Shown here: positions 42,001-55,700 of the stretch, in pieces
Layout: each line of letters starts with the position of its first letter
How positions within the stretch are numbered: the stretch's first letter is position 1
Source of the DNA: Mesaphorura yosii
Lineage: Eukaryota > Arthropoda > Collembola > Poduromorpha > Tullbergiidae
Reading direction: 5' to 3'
DNA length: 64,000 nt
NCBI GenBank assembly: GCA_009869945.1
Contig: WIXG01000096.1
Coordinates: 62,001 to 126,000 of the forward strand
The notes under the pieces: model-generated
Told to the model about the DNA's origin: nothing
Database searches by the model: none
What the model saw: only the letters and a program-made list of their open reading frames with translations
Made by a program: the position numbers and the translations under genes

Positions 42001-45000
42001 GCAATGGGGCTGGTCTGCTGATGCTAATCGGATGTTTTAACGCACTCTTTGGCCTCCGATCAGCTAAACAATGGTACAACGTTTGGGTCAAGTGAAATGA
42101 TGACCGGTGGTTATGAAAATGCAACTTAATTTATGGCATCAGGAGATCAAAGGACGGGCGATGCACGATGATGCGCAGTTTGCGCAGTAATCGTTCCTTG
42201 CGTATATAAATAATGCAATTTACGCAAGCGATTTTAAGCCGCGATAAAGCAGCACTGCTGCCGTGAAGAAACATGGCGCACCGCAAAAGGGCAAGCTGAG
42301 GCTGGTGCGAGTGCAATCATAAATAAGTATCAAGTCCTTTCGCGGATTAGCAAATTTATTTCGCATTAATTCCATATAATAGCTTGAGTTGTACGTACTT
42401 GCCCTGTCATTTTCAGGCCGGGTGCTACTCGCACGTTTGAATGAATTTGCGTTAGACTGCCAGCTTTTATTATTTGTAACAATTTCCACTATCAAGACAA
42501 ACACAACACAGCCTCGGAATGGCTTGTGGTTTCAACCATTCACATTTATGGAATTTGTGGAAATGTAAATGCGGACAAATGAAGCAAGTTTTACGTTTGG
42601 ATCGTGTATAATCAGCAGCAACCTACGTCAATACTTGTAAATTCACGGAAGCTATTGTACGATTAAGCTGGCTTGGCTAATTGACGATTTGCGCATTCGT
42701 GTCCATGTGCTCGTCCTGTATCCTGGTATTTACTCACATTTTCTGACGTACCGGCGGATCATTCACAGATAAACAAGACGTGATATACATCTCTCAGATA
42801 TAATGTACTAATGATGAGTAGAATCTCACGATGATTGAGAGCCGTCAATACGTCGTACGTTCAAGGTGCAGAGGGCAAAGTCCACAGACGGAAGAGGCGA
42901 ATGAGGAATTTCATACAATTAGAGCCGGATGATTGCTAAGGAAAACGTAGTTCAATTAAATACATATTAGTAGGAATCCTCCCGAGGTAACCACGGCAGG
43001 ATTGTTGTAATGGTATTTTTTGTAATGATCTGTTTATGAACTTTGCGTGCAATCCAGTAGCAGCCGCAATCACGGGACATGACGGAAGACGCAATAAACG
43101 CTCTTGATTCGAAGACCTTTCAAGGGCACTAGTGCAATTTTGAGGTGAAACACAAAGCAACAACATTTACGCTACGACGAAGGATGGAAAATTACAAGGC
43201 GAAGGAATTTGTATTCGCGTAGTCGCGAGAAGCTTCTTTCTCAAATTGAAATCACAAATATTTTCACATATTTGGCATGTAACCCAGCGAGGGAAGAAAC
43301 TTTCCAGAAATATCATCAGCCAAACCACCAGGCGAATGAAAGCGGTTCAATTTCCTCAGATTAAGTGCCAGATTGCGCGAGTATTTATAGCGATTCTCAT
43401 CATTAAATAAATTAGCAGAGCAGGTAAGGCGATACTCAGCGAAGCCGACAAATTACTAAAATGAGAGTAGTGAGACAGCATTGCGTTACTACAGATCCCA
43501 AACATGAGCTGCTGCTTCACGGCTTGAGATTCTAAATTCTAGGAAAACGGCACCGCCGCGGCCTCGCTTCAACCTGCAACTCCTGAGTTTGTTTTGGAAC
43601 ATAATCTGACTAATTATATGAAATTAATGACGAAAGATCATCAAGTTTCGTGTACTAACATGTGATACGGCCTTGCTATTCGCTTTCTGGTACGTCGGCG
43701 CGTGGTTGCGTTTGAGGTCGGCGATACATGTCCCAAGCTCAAACACGCCATACAGTGCCATGCCTGGCAGGCCGAGAAATACGTAGTATTTGATTTCGCA
43801 ACCTTTGTACTTTGGTAGATCATAGCGTGCTGATCAGCTCATCGGTATCACTGCGTGGCATCACATGAACGACCCCGCATTGATATTTGATAGCCAGTGC
43901 GCATTATTTTGTAGCAGGTACGCTGCGCACACGCCTGGAAGATAAGGCCAGGCCCAAGCCAGACCAGCACAACATGCACTCACATCATTCTCATAATCAT
44001 AGTCATGATAATGATTGTAATTCTATTAGTAAGTGGAATCCGAGTCTAATTTGTGCACTTACGCCAGCACAATAGCGAAACAGAAACTGAATAATGCACT
44101 GATTGCGCCGCGCGTCATGAACTGTAAGCGCAGTGTAAATAAATGGTCTCCGTGTCCGTTACAGGTGAAACACTCCATCCCGTAATCATTTACGCAGAAA
44201 TCAAAGCCACAGACAAAGCTGTGGTGCGCATTCGCCAGCATGCCACACGGCACGACGCAGCACGTGAAGTTCACATGGCTTGGACTGACGCAGGACGTGT
44301 GTACTTGTAATCACAGATTCACTCTTCATGGGCTTCTCAGAAATTTCGAGCTAATTTGCGCGTTATCGGGAACAGCCTCATTTTTTACATGCATGTCAAA
44401 ATTTGTGCTAATTATGGACCTGGATGCTGGAATGTTTTGGCTTTCTTGAAAGCACGGCCCTCAATCACGCCCACGCGAGTGTGCGCCAAGATACGAGGGA
44501 ATTCCCAGTCATTTATAGATGCAACGTTAATTAGATGCAGCATGCAACTGGGCTAGTCCAGAATTAGGCCAGAAATCTTTTATGATTCATCATTTGGCCA
44601 TTCCGATGATACTACCGTTGATCTTGCGCCATTCTTTTAAGCCGAAGAGCAAAGAGCTAAACAACATCGAATATTAAATGAGTCATGTAAACCGAGTGAC
44701 CAAGATTCTGTTCAGCTGCTTTGACGCCTGCGACAAAGTCAATGCGGCTGTGAGTCAAGGTAAGTATCCGACGAGTAAGTAAATAACAACAGTATAACCA
44801 AACATGGATAAAAAAGACGAAAACCTCATCTTCCCTTTTGGCTTCGGACTATTGCCGCATTACATCATTCAGAGTACTTTCAAGTGACTCACGCTTGACA
44901 CGCAAGACGAAGCTGACTGCAAATCTTTTCATTCAAACAATGCAAATTGAACACCAAATTAAAGTTGATGAAATTGCTCAATAAAATGTGGGTTAATTTG

Positions 45001-47640
45001 AGAATTTGCAAAATTCCTGCACACTCTTGAATGAGGCATGAAAGCTCATAAACTCGGCATGTGGGCTCAATTATGAAGATTGGAATGTCCTTTGGAACGA
45101 CGGCAGACCTCACTCACGCACAGACCGAGTCTCTTATAAATAGAATTGTCCATTCCACCACGAGCGCGCTCGACAGCAGCATCTGAAGAATGCAGTGCAA
45201 TTATTCTATTCTGACTTTATTGTACTTGAACTCAATTCTCTTTGCAAATACAAAAATAAAAGACAGCGGACGACAAGGAATTGCGATTTTTTGACATTTG
45301 GCGAGGCACGGCACGAGTCTGCGTCCATTTAGCTGCTTTATTTTCTGGGGTTGCCAAAAGTGATTCTTTTCGCATTCCATCATGGCTCCAGACACGGCGC
45401 AGACAACTTAATATGTACCTCGTGCTACATTAATTCAAGTCTAGCGTTCAAACGCGCAAAATACGCCGGCCAAGATTGTTCAAAGCCACAAAGAGGGTAC
45501 GGCACATGTCTGCCCATATTGCATTTGTAAATTGTCTGCCATCTCCTGCGATGATCTCTGCACTGCAGCCACTTTGGCCTGCGCCGCACTCGCATTACAT
45601 ATTTATGGCGGCAGTGGTGCTTGCAAGTAAACTTAAACAAAAGAACAAAAGCCATAGATTTCGCACAAGGAAGACGATTAACATAATCTCTCGGAATCCG
45701 TGCCCTCTGTACATCCTTACATAATGGATTTAAATTCAGTCTGGCTCCTCAGCACTTGTAAGTCATCGTCATGCATAATAAATCCAGCCCAATGCCTTGA
45801 CATGCCAATCTCAGCCACACAGCAGGCTTTGGCATTTTGGACAGCACAACTGCTGACCGGCCTCTTCGTTTATGGCCAGTCTTTAAAGATACTTCTAAAT
45901 TTCGCGTACGGCCTTCGTGGAGAAGAGGAGCAAGAGCTGAAGCGCTACATAAATTATGCCAGGTTCCAAGTTCCATTTGTCCACGTGCCGTGTCTATGCT
46001 TTTGGGATTGGCTGCGCATGTTTTTCTCATTTGTTGTTTGTATTTATTAGTGGTCGATCTTAATCTAATTACGAATGAGCACCGTTCCAGAATTCTCCAT
46101 GTGCGGAATGTAAAAGGGTGAAGATATTTTGTCAGCAGTCTTAGCCTTGGGCGGAACGGATGAAGCACAACGTGCCTGGTTACTCGGATCATAATTAAAC
46201 TGTTGTTTTTGATTCATTGCTTGAAGTCAGAAACTCAATTGCAAAACATCCTATTGTAGTTTTGGCTCATTGGCACGGAATGCTTTGAGTACTTTCTGCT
46301 GTCTGGTCGGACACCAGTCATGAACAAAGCGATCTGCCATGGAAAACAGAAAACTGAGGAAACGGAAAAATAAAATGCACATGCAAAACACGTCGGATTG
46401 TCGCGACTCGTGCAGGTGATCGAGTCGGTGTCTTCCGACTGCTAATGATCTTGGCGTCATTTGACACGACAGCAAAGTCAGAATCTTGATTTACCTTCAC
46501 GTCTTCCGCCGCCAACAATACAATCCGAAACAAAAATAAAGTCATAAAGTGTAATGAAGAATGTATGAGTCAACTGACTCATGGCTCGTGTTTCTCCTTC
46601 ACGTGGAAGGTTTACTCGTGTCAGTGAAATGCACGTACGAGCACAAGACGGCTGTCTAATAAATTCGGATGTTTGTTTGTGGTCCGAAAACGATACGCCG
46701 CACATGAACGATACAAGAAAGGTCAAATGCATGACGGCGGAGTAGGGAAGACAGGTACGGTCCCAAAGCCCATAAAGCGGGAGTTATTGTACGTATTATT
46801 ATAATAAGCGTTGCACGTAACGCGATCCGCAATTTATGCACCGAACGTATTTGGTTGTTTTTATTTTTTACGCATCAATTTACAAACAAAACACGAGGAA
46901 CAACGAAGAATTGTATTTAAATTATGTTTTCTTTTCCGTGAGCAAAAATAATGCAAATTAATTGTGAAAATAAGTCGAATCTTGATCTCTCCGCCGATGT
47001 TATCCTCGTCCTCATTGTATTAATTGACAATCAAATCAGCAGTAATTTGAAACGAATGCAAACGGTGTTGTCTAGAATGACAAAAGTGGCAAGACAAAAA
47101 CTCACTTTATACTCTTTAAATTGAGATGCAGCTCTTGAGCAGGATTGAATTGAATGGCGGATTGAATTGAGCTTGATTTCAGTCACCATCGACATCGCGG
47201 ACGCCTTTATTTTTTTTCCGGATTTGCAGCTTGAGTGCAACCAAGCCTTTGTTTGAGCTGCCAATTCAAATAGCTTTATAACTTGGATCGAATTGCGGTT
47301 TTTTGCATAGTAGTACCCAAGCTTGGTGGAGTCGTCGCCGTGGCGTGGCCTTTGTCAGTTGCTCGCTTTCATCCTGTCAAGTTGAAGGTGAGCTGGTTAT
47401 CAAATAATTGGAGTGGAATTTAGTGCGCTATCATAAAATTGTGTCTAGAAACGCCTGCTTGTTCGTTTTTGTCTATCATGTTAGGTTCACATGCTCGCGA
47501 ATCGCGACTGCGATCAGCCTCTGGTTCCATCCAGTAGCAATGTGATCACGAATTTATATTTGATGAGACATAGTATGACGAATGCAGTAAATAAATGCCA
47601 AGATGCTAAAAGACAACACAGTGACGAATTTCTTTTAAAT
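39081..47640. other. No gene recognised; probable intergenic DNA downstream of the kinase gene
   Basis: Only short frames without recognisable domains. A 10-bp inverted repeat at 40426-40497 is the main structure. Further AATAAA-type signals on the minus strand near 47204 and 46858 could serve as alternative polyadenylation sites for the kinase transcript. Confidence 0.45.
40426..40497. repeat. 10-bp inverted repeat separated by 52 nt
   Basis: GCCTCCGATT at 40426-40435 has an exact reverse complement AATCGGAGGC at 40488-40497. The spacing is wide, so a stable hairpin is less likely than a paired binding site or chance. Confidence 0.5.
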
Positions 47641-49307
47641 ATTTAGCACATGTTGTTGATATTTTATTTTTGCAAAACGAAGAAGAAAATTTCACTTTTC
47701 AAACGATTACATACCTCCTTTCTCTCTAGCCTCATCTCGAGTCTGTTATGTGTGTATAGAGTGGTACAATTTCAGAATTTGCCCAACCCAGCGAAGAGCG
47801 GAAAACAAACAAAGGAAATTTCTCGAGGCCATAATATTAATCGTATTTTTAGACTACGTATCCATATTTACATAAACTGAATAAACGAAACAAGAAGAAT
47901 TATTAATTTTGCTCTAGAATAAACTTAGACTCTTGTTAACGAATCGAATTTAAAACTGATCTTAGCCTTTGTGTAATCTAATCATAATCAAAGTGTACTT
48001 TTTTGGTAAACTTCTTCATCCTTCAAGAGCTCGTGCCAAAGAAACTCTGCTCTTCTTTCTCCACGCCTGATTGAATTTTGCGGATTTTTTTGTATTTTTG
48101 AAATTTTAAAGTAAAATTGCTAAAATACATTAAAAGAGGCTGCATAGAAATTCAGATTCTGTAAATGAAGTGCTGTTAAGGGACGTGACGGAGAAAGAAA
48201 GCCGGCTTGGCGTGGCTGGAGGTGGCATGTTCCTTTGTCTCGACTCTTGAAAGAAGAGAAGAATCTAATGTGTGCTGTTTAACTCAAAAGCCATGACCCT
48301 AGCAGGAGTAAGAGTAAGAGGACGCGATTGTAGAAAGAAAGGGTAGATACACACACAACAAAAAGCAGTTAATTCTAAATTTTCTTCTTCAATTTCATTT
48401 TCTTTTTCGTTTTTTATGTTTTGTATTTTCTAGAATATATTTCTGCAACCTGTTCTCGTAGTCGTAGTATTTAGTAGTCGTACGCAGTAATGATACGCAG
48501 TATAAGTTAACGCATAGCGTGCGTGTCATTCCTAAGTGACCACGTGGTTTGACGATTTCTTGTGTTTGTGAAAACATTATACAAAATAATAGTAATAATA
48601 TTCAATAGTAATCGTACTTCGTATGGTAATACCAATAACAATATGAATATGAACTCTACTTTGTCCTATCGGTTTCGTATCGCTCACTACTCAACGTTCT
48701 TCCGAATCAACAGTGTACAGTTAGTGCAAGCATTCTATAAAATATATATGGATCATCTCTAACGTTCTTTCGTAGTAAACAACTAATTAACCTATCATGA
48801 TGTACCCTAATAGTTGGTGTATCAAATCTGTACAACCTACTTTCACTGTCTCTCCTTTCCCTGACACAGAGCGCTGTTTCTTTTGTGCGTAATTCGTTGT
48901 CGATTCGGGGAAAAGAGAAGCCGAGCTCGCGATGGATGATGTGTGGCTTCTTATTAACAAGTTAACTTATGATTCTCAGTGCCGTAACTTGACCGTAATA
49001 AATACGCGTTTTACCTTGTATTGTAGCTCTGATATATTATAAAAGTGAACATTATTCGTGTACAGTGTGATGATTCTTTGCAGGAATCTGAATACTCGTA
49101 CCGTACGCGTCTGTATTGTGCATCGTATTGTGTGGTTGTCGCAATGTAAGGAGATTCTTCCTTTCCATATGCCTAGCGTTAGCTTATGTACAGTAAAGTT
49201 AACCTTGGTATGGTGTTTCTCAGCTCGTGTCTCTTCCGATTTGCAATTTATCCGACTAAAAGGAAAAAATTGTAAAAACTAAAAGAGATGATAATCATCT
49301 ACGATGG
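47641..49307 (-). other. Probable 3' UTR of the PIM-like kinase
   Basis: It follows the kinase stop codon on the minus strand and runs to the first AATAAA I could find (47663-47668). No long frame continues through it on that strand. Two sequences match the Pumilio-type consensus TGTANATA on the minus strand: TGTACATA at 49185-49192 and TGTAAATA at 47865-47872. A few ATTTA pentamers also occur, which in vertebrate PIM mRNAs relate to rapid turnover; their meaning here is inference. The 3' boundary is approximate. Confidence 0.45.
47663..47668 (-). terminator. Candidate polyadenylation signal AATAAA
   Basis: The plus strand reads TTTATT, so the minus strand reads AATAAA. It is the first canonical signal found after the kinase stop. 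About 30-50 bases further along the minus strand comes GU-rich sequence (CACTGTGTTGTCTTTT), as expected for a cleavage site. Alternative signals lie further on, near 47204 and 46858. Confidence 0.45.
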
Positions 49308-49789
49308 TTATAGATTGGTCATGTCCCGGTTTCCGTTGCGGGAGGCGAGCGACGAGGAAGAGGACGAACTGGACGAGCCCGAGGAGGAGGACGAGAATGA
49401 GGATGACGAAGAGGATGAGCACGAAGAGCACGCGGATGACATCGACGACGGCGACGAGGGCTGACCCTCGTCCACCACCATCAGCCCGCTATCGCCAGTT
49501 TCATTGCATAAGTGCTGAGCACATATCTCGCCCGGCTGCGGCGCTAAGATGCCGGCGGTCGCTGCGACCGAGGCCGCGGCCGGTACTGCTGCGGCGATAG
49601 TTGCATCAGTTCCAACTCCATTTGCGGAAGTTGACGGAGAGTGAGCTGGCGAAAGCGATGGTGAAGTAGAAGTCGAAGTGGACGGTGGATCGAGTGGAAT
49701 CGTCATCCAAGCATGATTTAGAATGTCTTCAAGTTTTGGTCGCTCGGATGGGCGCAGTCTTAAGCATAGTCTGATCAAATCTTGACATT
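49308..49789 (-). CDS. PIM-like kinase terminal exon: end of kinase domain and long Ser-rich tail
   Basis: The exon completes a split Glu codon and encodes [20 protein letters not shown], then DILNHAWM, which is subdomain XI and the end of the kinase fold. The Arg in RPSERP is the conserved subdomain XI Arg. The following tail of about 131 residues begins [20 protein letters not shown], contains an Ala-rich stretch, then a 36-residue block (49350-49457) with 29 Ser, and ends [10 protein letters not shown] before the stop at 49308-49310. The Ser codons vary at the third position, which suggests selection or drift at protein level rather than a pure DNA repeat. Such tails are usually disordered and phosphorylatable; that is inference. 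Confidence 0.92.
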
Positions 49790-52700
49790 CTGTGAGACAA
49801 AACAAAATAATCCGTGAATTAGGCGACGTGTGCGTCATTTCGCGAAACATTGCACTGGCATAGGTTTTTGTTTGCCAGCACTGATGGTAATACCAGGCAA
49901 AGTAAAGCAAATTTGAAGCATGGCAAAGCATCAGTTAATAATAAGGAAGTTGAAGATTATGGTTAAGATTGCTATTATGACTTCAAAATGCAAATCCTTT
50001 TTCGAATTGTGCAACCCGTAATAACAGAAACGATAACAATGGCTCGCTTCACTTTTCAACGTACAATTACAGCATTTATGCCTCGTAATTTTCCTCTCGA
50101 TAGTACTGTTGCTGTTGCTGTTGCTGAGCGTGCACATGTGCAGATAATTGTCATGATTTCAACACAACGGCTCTCGTTGTGTCTCGTCTGCTGCTCAAGG
50201 TTGATCAAGGCCTTTTGCTAAATTTCACGTCTCACTCTCACAACCCAAATAAGATCCATAGCATGTCATTTTACTCTGCCGTGCTGTCATATGCATTTAA
50301 CCCAGTTATTACTCATTATTGGGTAACTGTATCGCTTCATCGTGCTCGCGTTCGCATGGCATTGTTTAAACCCATTGAAGCCTTGAGACTTCGAAAGCGC
50401 ACGCAAGCGAGAACCAGAATGCTCATGTTTAACTTTACTGCGTGTTTAGTGTTTAGCCTACTTTGCTTAATGTAATCCAAAATTAAATAATAAAGAACGT
50501 AATTCCTAGGAGAGAACGAGCCCTGATTGCCTGCATGACTATTCTCTTGACCACTTCCATGGAAAGCCCACATTGTTTATTTACATTATGCAGACACCGT
50601 CTGTCTGGGCCAAAAATAGACCACACGACTCTGCGAATCTTCTCTGCGAAGGTGAAATCACTCTCGGCCTGAGCCAAATGTTATTTGCTTTAAGCCGTCT
50701 GACATTACTGAAGGCCAATAAAAGGAGATTTCCGTCTGTGTTTTCTTTCATTGATTAGTTTCTCTCCATCAATCCATGAATTGCTGATACAAACAGAGAG
50801 CAGGCATGTGGGTTTAGCACATTTCTTCGCGAGTGAGTGTCAACAGTGCACACCTTCAACAGCGTAATGAAAGAAAAACAATGAGGGAAAAGATGCACAA
50901 GTTTTCCGCCTACGCACTGTCTGATTCCTCTCTTCTTGAACAATTGACGCACGGCAATGCTCGTGCTGGCTCAACAATCGAAGAAAGGAAAAGAGTGTCT
51001 GTGTCTGCATCGCGATTTATTGCTTTAATCCTTTTAACACGTTTCAGTTTCATGTGCACAATTTGAATTGAATGGAAAGCAGTTGCTTCACTGCTGCTGC
51101 ATTGTTTCAGCATGGAAATTGCAACAGGTGTGCGAGTATGCGAAAGCAGAGTCCGCGTTAAATGGCATAGAAAAGCAGGAGGCGAAGTTTAGGACGCGTG
51201 TTGAGAAACTTACCGTGGCTGACTCGAGTGCGGAAACTGACTTCAGCTCGTAGGATTTGATCATCTTTCTCGAAAGGAATGTCGCCACAGACCATGTCGT
51301 AGAGCAGAATGCCCAGAGACCAGACTGTGGCGGCGCGACCGTTGTATTTGCCCATACGAATCCACTCTGGGGGAGCGTAGACTCGAGTGCCTGCACAGAA
51401 ATAACGAAGAGAGATTAGAAACATTGTTGCTATGCACTTGCTCGTTGCTGTCGCAAAGACAAAACGCACATAAAAAAGACATTTGAGAGAACATAAATTT
51501 CTGCAAACGAAGAAGACTGCGACTGCATATCATTATAATTATCACAGACGAGCGCTCCTCGTCTCTTGAGAGTCTGCAGAGTGTGAATGACCAGACGGGT
51601 AGGCTAGACAGAGGCGAATGCATGCTCAGAGTGAATTCATTTGAATATTAAGGTCATTCATAGCAGTGTAACCCCAGACTCACTGTAGCATGGCAAACGG
51701 CAGTGTGCTAACCTGTTTCATGTCTGCCTGCCTTTTCATGCAACGAGTAAAGTCTTTCACCTTTTTAATTAACGAGTGACATGTGATCAGAGCATGTCGA
51801 AGAGCACAAAAAAGGCAATAAAAAGGTAAAAAGTTGCTGAGATGGCAGAGTTCTGGAACCCGTAATTGCATATTCATAGCACAAAGTGTTTTCTGTTCAA
51901 TTATGCGACTGTAATCCACTTGACAGGGAAGGCGAGCGAGCCACCACGTTCAAATGAAGTGGAAGAATTCAATTATGAATTTTGATTAGACTTTTTATTT
52001 CATTTGATTTGCTTTGATTGAAGCGAAGTTTGGCTTTGACTGTCGGACTCGACTGAGGTTTCCGAGTGCATATGATTTTATCACACACTGCATGCATGCA
52101 TTATGCAGATGTGGAGTGAGAATGAAAAGGGTCATGTTCACATTTCAGGTCAAGCCAAGCTCAGGTCTTCCTTTCGTTGAGGAGTCGGTGCATGTGAAAT
52201 GATCAAATCAACAATTCACATGAAAGCAAGCCGGCCCTTCGCGAGAGCAGTCGCAATTATTGCACATGTTCTTCTAGGCCGACTTGAAACATGTCAGAAA
52301 TTGGAGCAACCGCACTGCAACAAGCTTGCAGGTGAGAAAGGTTAAGGGTTCAGCGGAGTGGGGATTGAGAGGGAAATGTGCAGACGCCGAGACAAGGAGG
52401 TAAAGCTCATTGGAATGTGGGAATGGCGTTTGAAAGGTGCTCCCGTGCACACACGCACTGCCGAATGTATTGTTGGCTTGGGTAACGAGCGAGGTGCATC
52501 AAACGCACGCAATGCGAGAGAGAAAAATCTGAGAAAGAATTTTTGATTCCCCTTTCCGAGATTCTTTGAAAAAGAAGAAGTCTTCTTTTTCTTTTGTGGG
52601 ACGAAATTCAGCCGCGCTCGTCTAGACCAACTGCTGCAGCAGCCAAGCCAGTTCATTCATTCATCTCTACAAAGTATTTCTTTTGTGCAGCGATTGTTGA

Positions 52701-55700
52701 GCCCATATTTCTTCCCCCTGCATCTCAAATGCCTAAACCCAAATCTTTTACAGTTGACCTTTTTCTCAACGACAACAATAACAATCCAATACCAATAAGA
52801 ATAATAATAAAATGGGGATAAAATGAAATGCTGTTGGTGGCGGTGGTGAAGGACGTCGGAAGTCGCCTAAAGTGAAAGATTTGAAACAGAATGAATGCGC
52901 CCGGAGCTAACCCGAAATGATTTTATACACATCATAAATAATACAATCTTCGCCAGCCCAACAGGATGAATTAGATGCATTTTTGTGTCTCGACGAAATT
53001 CTCAGAAATGGACCGCTTCTTTTCAAGATCGGGAAGCGGCAAAGGAGAGCAGGAGCAGAAGGAATTTAAGGTACGGACGCAGCAATTAATCTTGGTTGTT
53101 AAGATGAAATACTGCAACGCTCAATGCAGGCGCGTCGAATTCTCGGATTGGAATTTCATTGTAGAATTATACATCTAAAAGCAGCGTCAGAATCAGAATT
53201 GGGTTATGCACACAGGGGAGAGCGGGCACGCAGGCCACAACTTAAATTGATAGCTTCCATTATGCTCAACATACACAAAGATTCGCCCATGCTAAGTGGG
53301 TTCTAATTGATTGCGGTTTTAAAGTCTACACTTTGTCTGTGCTACATCCTCTCCCTCCTTGTGCGCAGGCTGTGGAGGACCCGTGATATCTAATCGACTT
53401 GGCGAGTAAACCAGAGACTTTCGATCGCCACAATATTGTGTATTATCACAGCAGTGCAAACAATGATAGCGAGACAATGCTAAATAGTTTGCTGAATTGA
53501 AAATTGATGACGAGCATTTATTTAATTCTGAGATTGCATAAAACGTGTACTCCTGCTACGCTGTCGTGCTACACTTGTCTTCCTGAATCCATAATTTGTA
53601 TTACTTTGCGAGGCCAGACAGCCTGACAACTCGACGCTCGCGTACACACTTTCTCTTCGGTAATTGTTGCAGACACAGCATCTGCCGCACGAACAGGTAC
53701 CGTTCGTTCGCTCGCTCGCAGACAGACGCAAAAAATGGCAACTCGAGTTGAAAAGACTCACGACCATGCGGTAATAGATGATGCGACCTAAATACTGCAA
53801 ATACTGCATCACGAGAACGGAACGGTTACGAGACGAAACACCAAACCCAAACAAACCATGACGATGACGCGTACTTGCCGCCGTCTCTCATTTTCATCTC
53901 ATTCAAGCTCCTGCTGCAGACTGTGGCACGGATCAATACGAAATTGGCCGAGATTATGCCATAATTCCCTCCAAATTCATTAGTCTATTCAATTTCTCGC
54001 TTTCATCGTCATATTCTCAGAACAGGCCAGTTTCCTCTCTTGCTACGTCTTGCCCCTTGCTCTTGTCAAGCCGTGGAATTTTATTAACAGCGCAGCACGT
54101 ACTTGCCATAATTGAGATTCTGTTCTCTGGTTCCAGGAACATGGGCAATACAATGAAACGTAGGAGCTCAATTCTATCTTATGGATACTTGTGCACTGAA
54201 CTCCCGCCTCCGCTTTTATTTTATAGAAAAGGTGGAATTCAGCGACAATAAAAATCAACGATTCAAGTCGTGTAGCCGATGCTCACGCTTCTCAACTCTC
54301 CTGTGAATAGGACAACTTATGCGCTTTATGTTGTAATTGATTAGCCTTTCGACTCGACGATGTATTTCAGGACAAGCAGTTGTGTCGCATCGTTCAAGAA
54401 GATTTTAAGAGATTGAATTCTCTTTCTGGTCTGGCTGCGTCACCAAATAGAGTCTGATGTGAATTATCGTGTGCAAGGTTGAACCCTTGGCTTTGAGTTG
54501 ACTGCGTCGTTTGGCAAGGCAGAAGGAAGCCGTTCACTTCTGCTGGTGCGACGTGACCTTATCGTTTACCTTGTTTTATCTTCACCTTTCATCTTCCTAC
54601 TTGCGCGACAGAAGGCAGTAATCAAATACGTAATCGTCGAGGATAAATGGATTCCACCTTGGCATCCAAACCATGCAACACGTTGTTTGGTGTTTGCTCG
54701 TCTTGTCGTCATGCCTAATTTTGTGTAACAATTTCCAATCTTGGCAGCAATATAAATGAGTGCCTAATAAACTCGCGTGCATTGCATCACTGCATTGCTC
54801 TGGTAGGTAGCAGAAATAAGATAAACGGCGTTGTGGGTTGTCGCTCATCCTCAGGTATCATTATTGCGTTCTTGTACCCACGACAAGGAGAGGTCATCGA
54901 GCCAGGCTAAGGTTTCTCCTTCAGCGACCTTGTCTGCTCCATACGCTTAACAACTGCATGGCAGAAAGGTAAGCGCTGGAAAGCCTCGTTTTTTGTGAAG
55001 TCCAAGCTGAGTCTGCCTTCTACGTAGGTACAGAGAGTGGTTTTTTTGTGCAAGGAGGAACCACCTTGTACATGCCAACGCGTTTTGCTTTTGTCTGTGG
55101 GACTGTGAGTGCGAAATCTTTGAACAAAGACGAAGGTTGTGCTGTGCGCAAGCAACTACCTGAGCAGCAGGCGCTTAATTACTTTGTTACCGTTCCAGGC
55201 GGATGCAAAAACGCACACGGCACACGACATTCCAAATAAACGTTTGAATTCCGTAGTATGAATTAGAGCGATGTATTAAAAATGGACTGTCATCACGTGC
55301 GCACGTCAAGATAAGAGCCCACATCAATTAACCAACCACTTTAGCCAGTACCACTGCGCTGCCGTCCACACCTTTTCAGGATACCCATTAGGAACCTTCG
55401 GCTTCAATGACACTCAACCCTCTCGTCTCGCATGTGCTCGATACATGATCGACTACTTTATTCACATTCCACAAATTTTGGTTGTTGATATTTTTGATTG
55501 ACTGTAAATCCCGTCCAGGTCATGTTCGCCTCGATGAGTTGACGCTAGCTGCTGATTTGGTTTCACTTTTTTGGACTTTCGGGCTCAGAGCGCTTCCCAT
55601 TTTTTTCATGCACCATTATTAGATTATTGTTTATAGCTCGCATATTTGGGTCACGAGCCATAGGCTCATAAATTATTGGGGCTTGAGTTCAATAACTAGG

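Noticed and set aside
47200..47210. AATAAA on the minus strand as the main end of the kinase transcript
   Set aside because: A nearer canonical signal exists at 47663-47668 with suitable GU-rich sequence after it. The more distal one is kept only as a possible alternative.
49304..49600. Plus-strand 98-codon frame rich in Arg and Thr opposite the kinase tail
   Set aside because: It is a shadow of the minus-strand Ser-rich exon; kinase continuity decides the strand.
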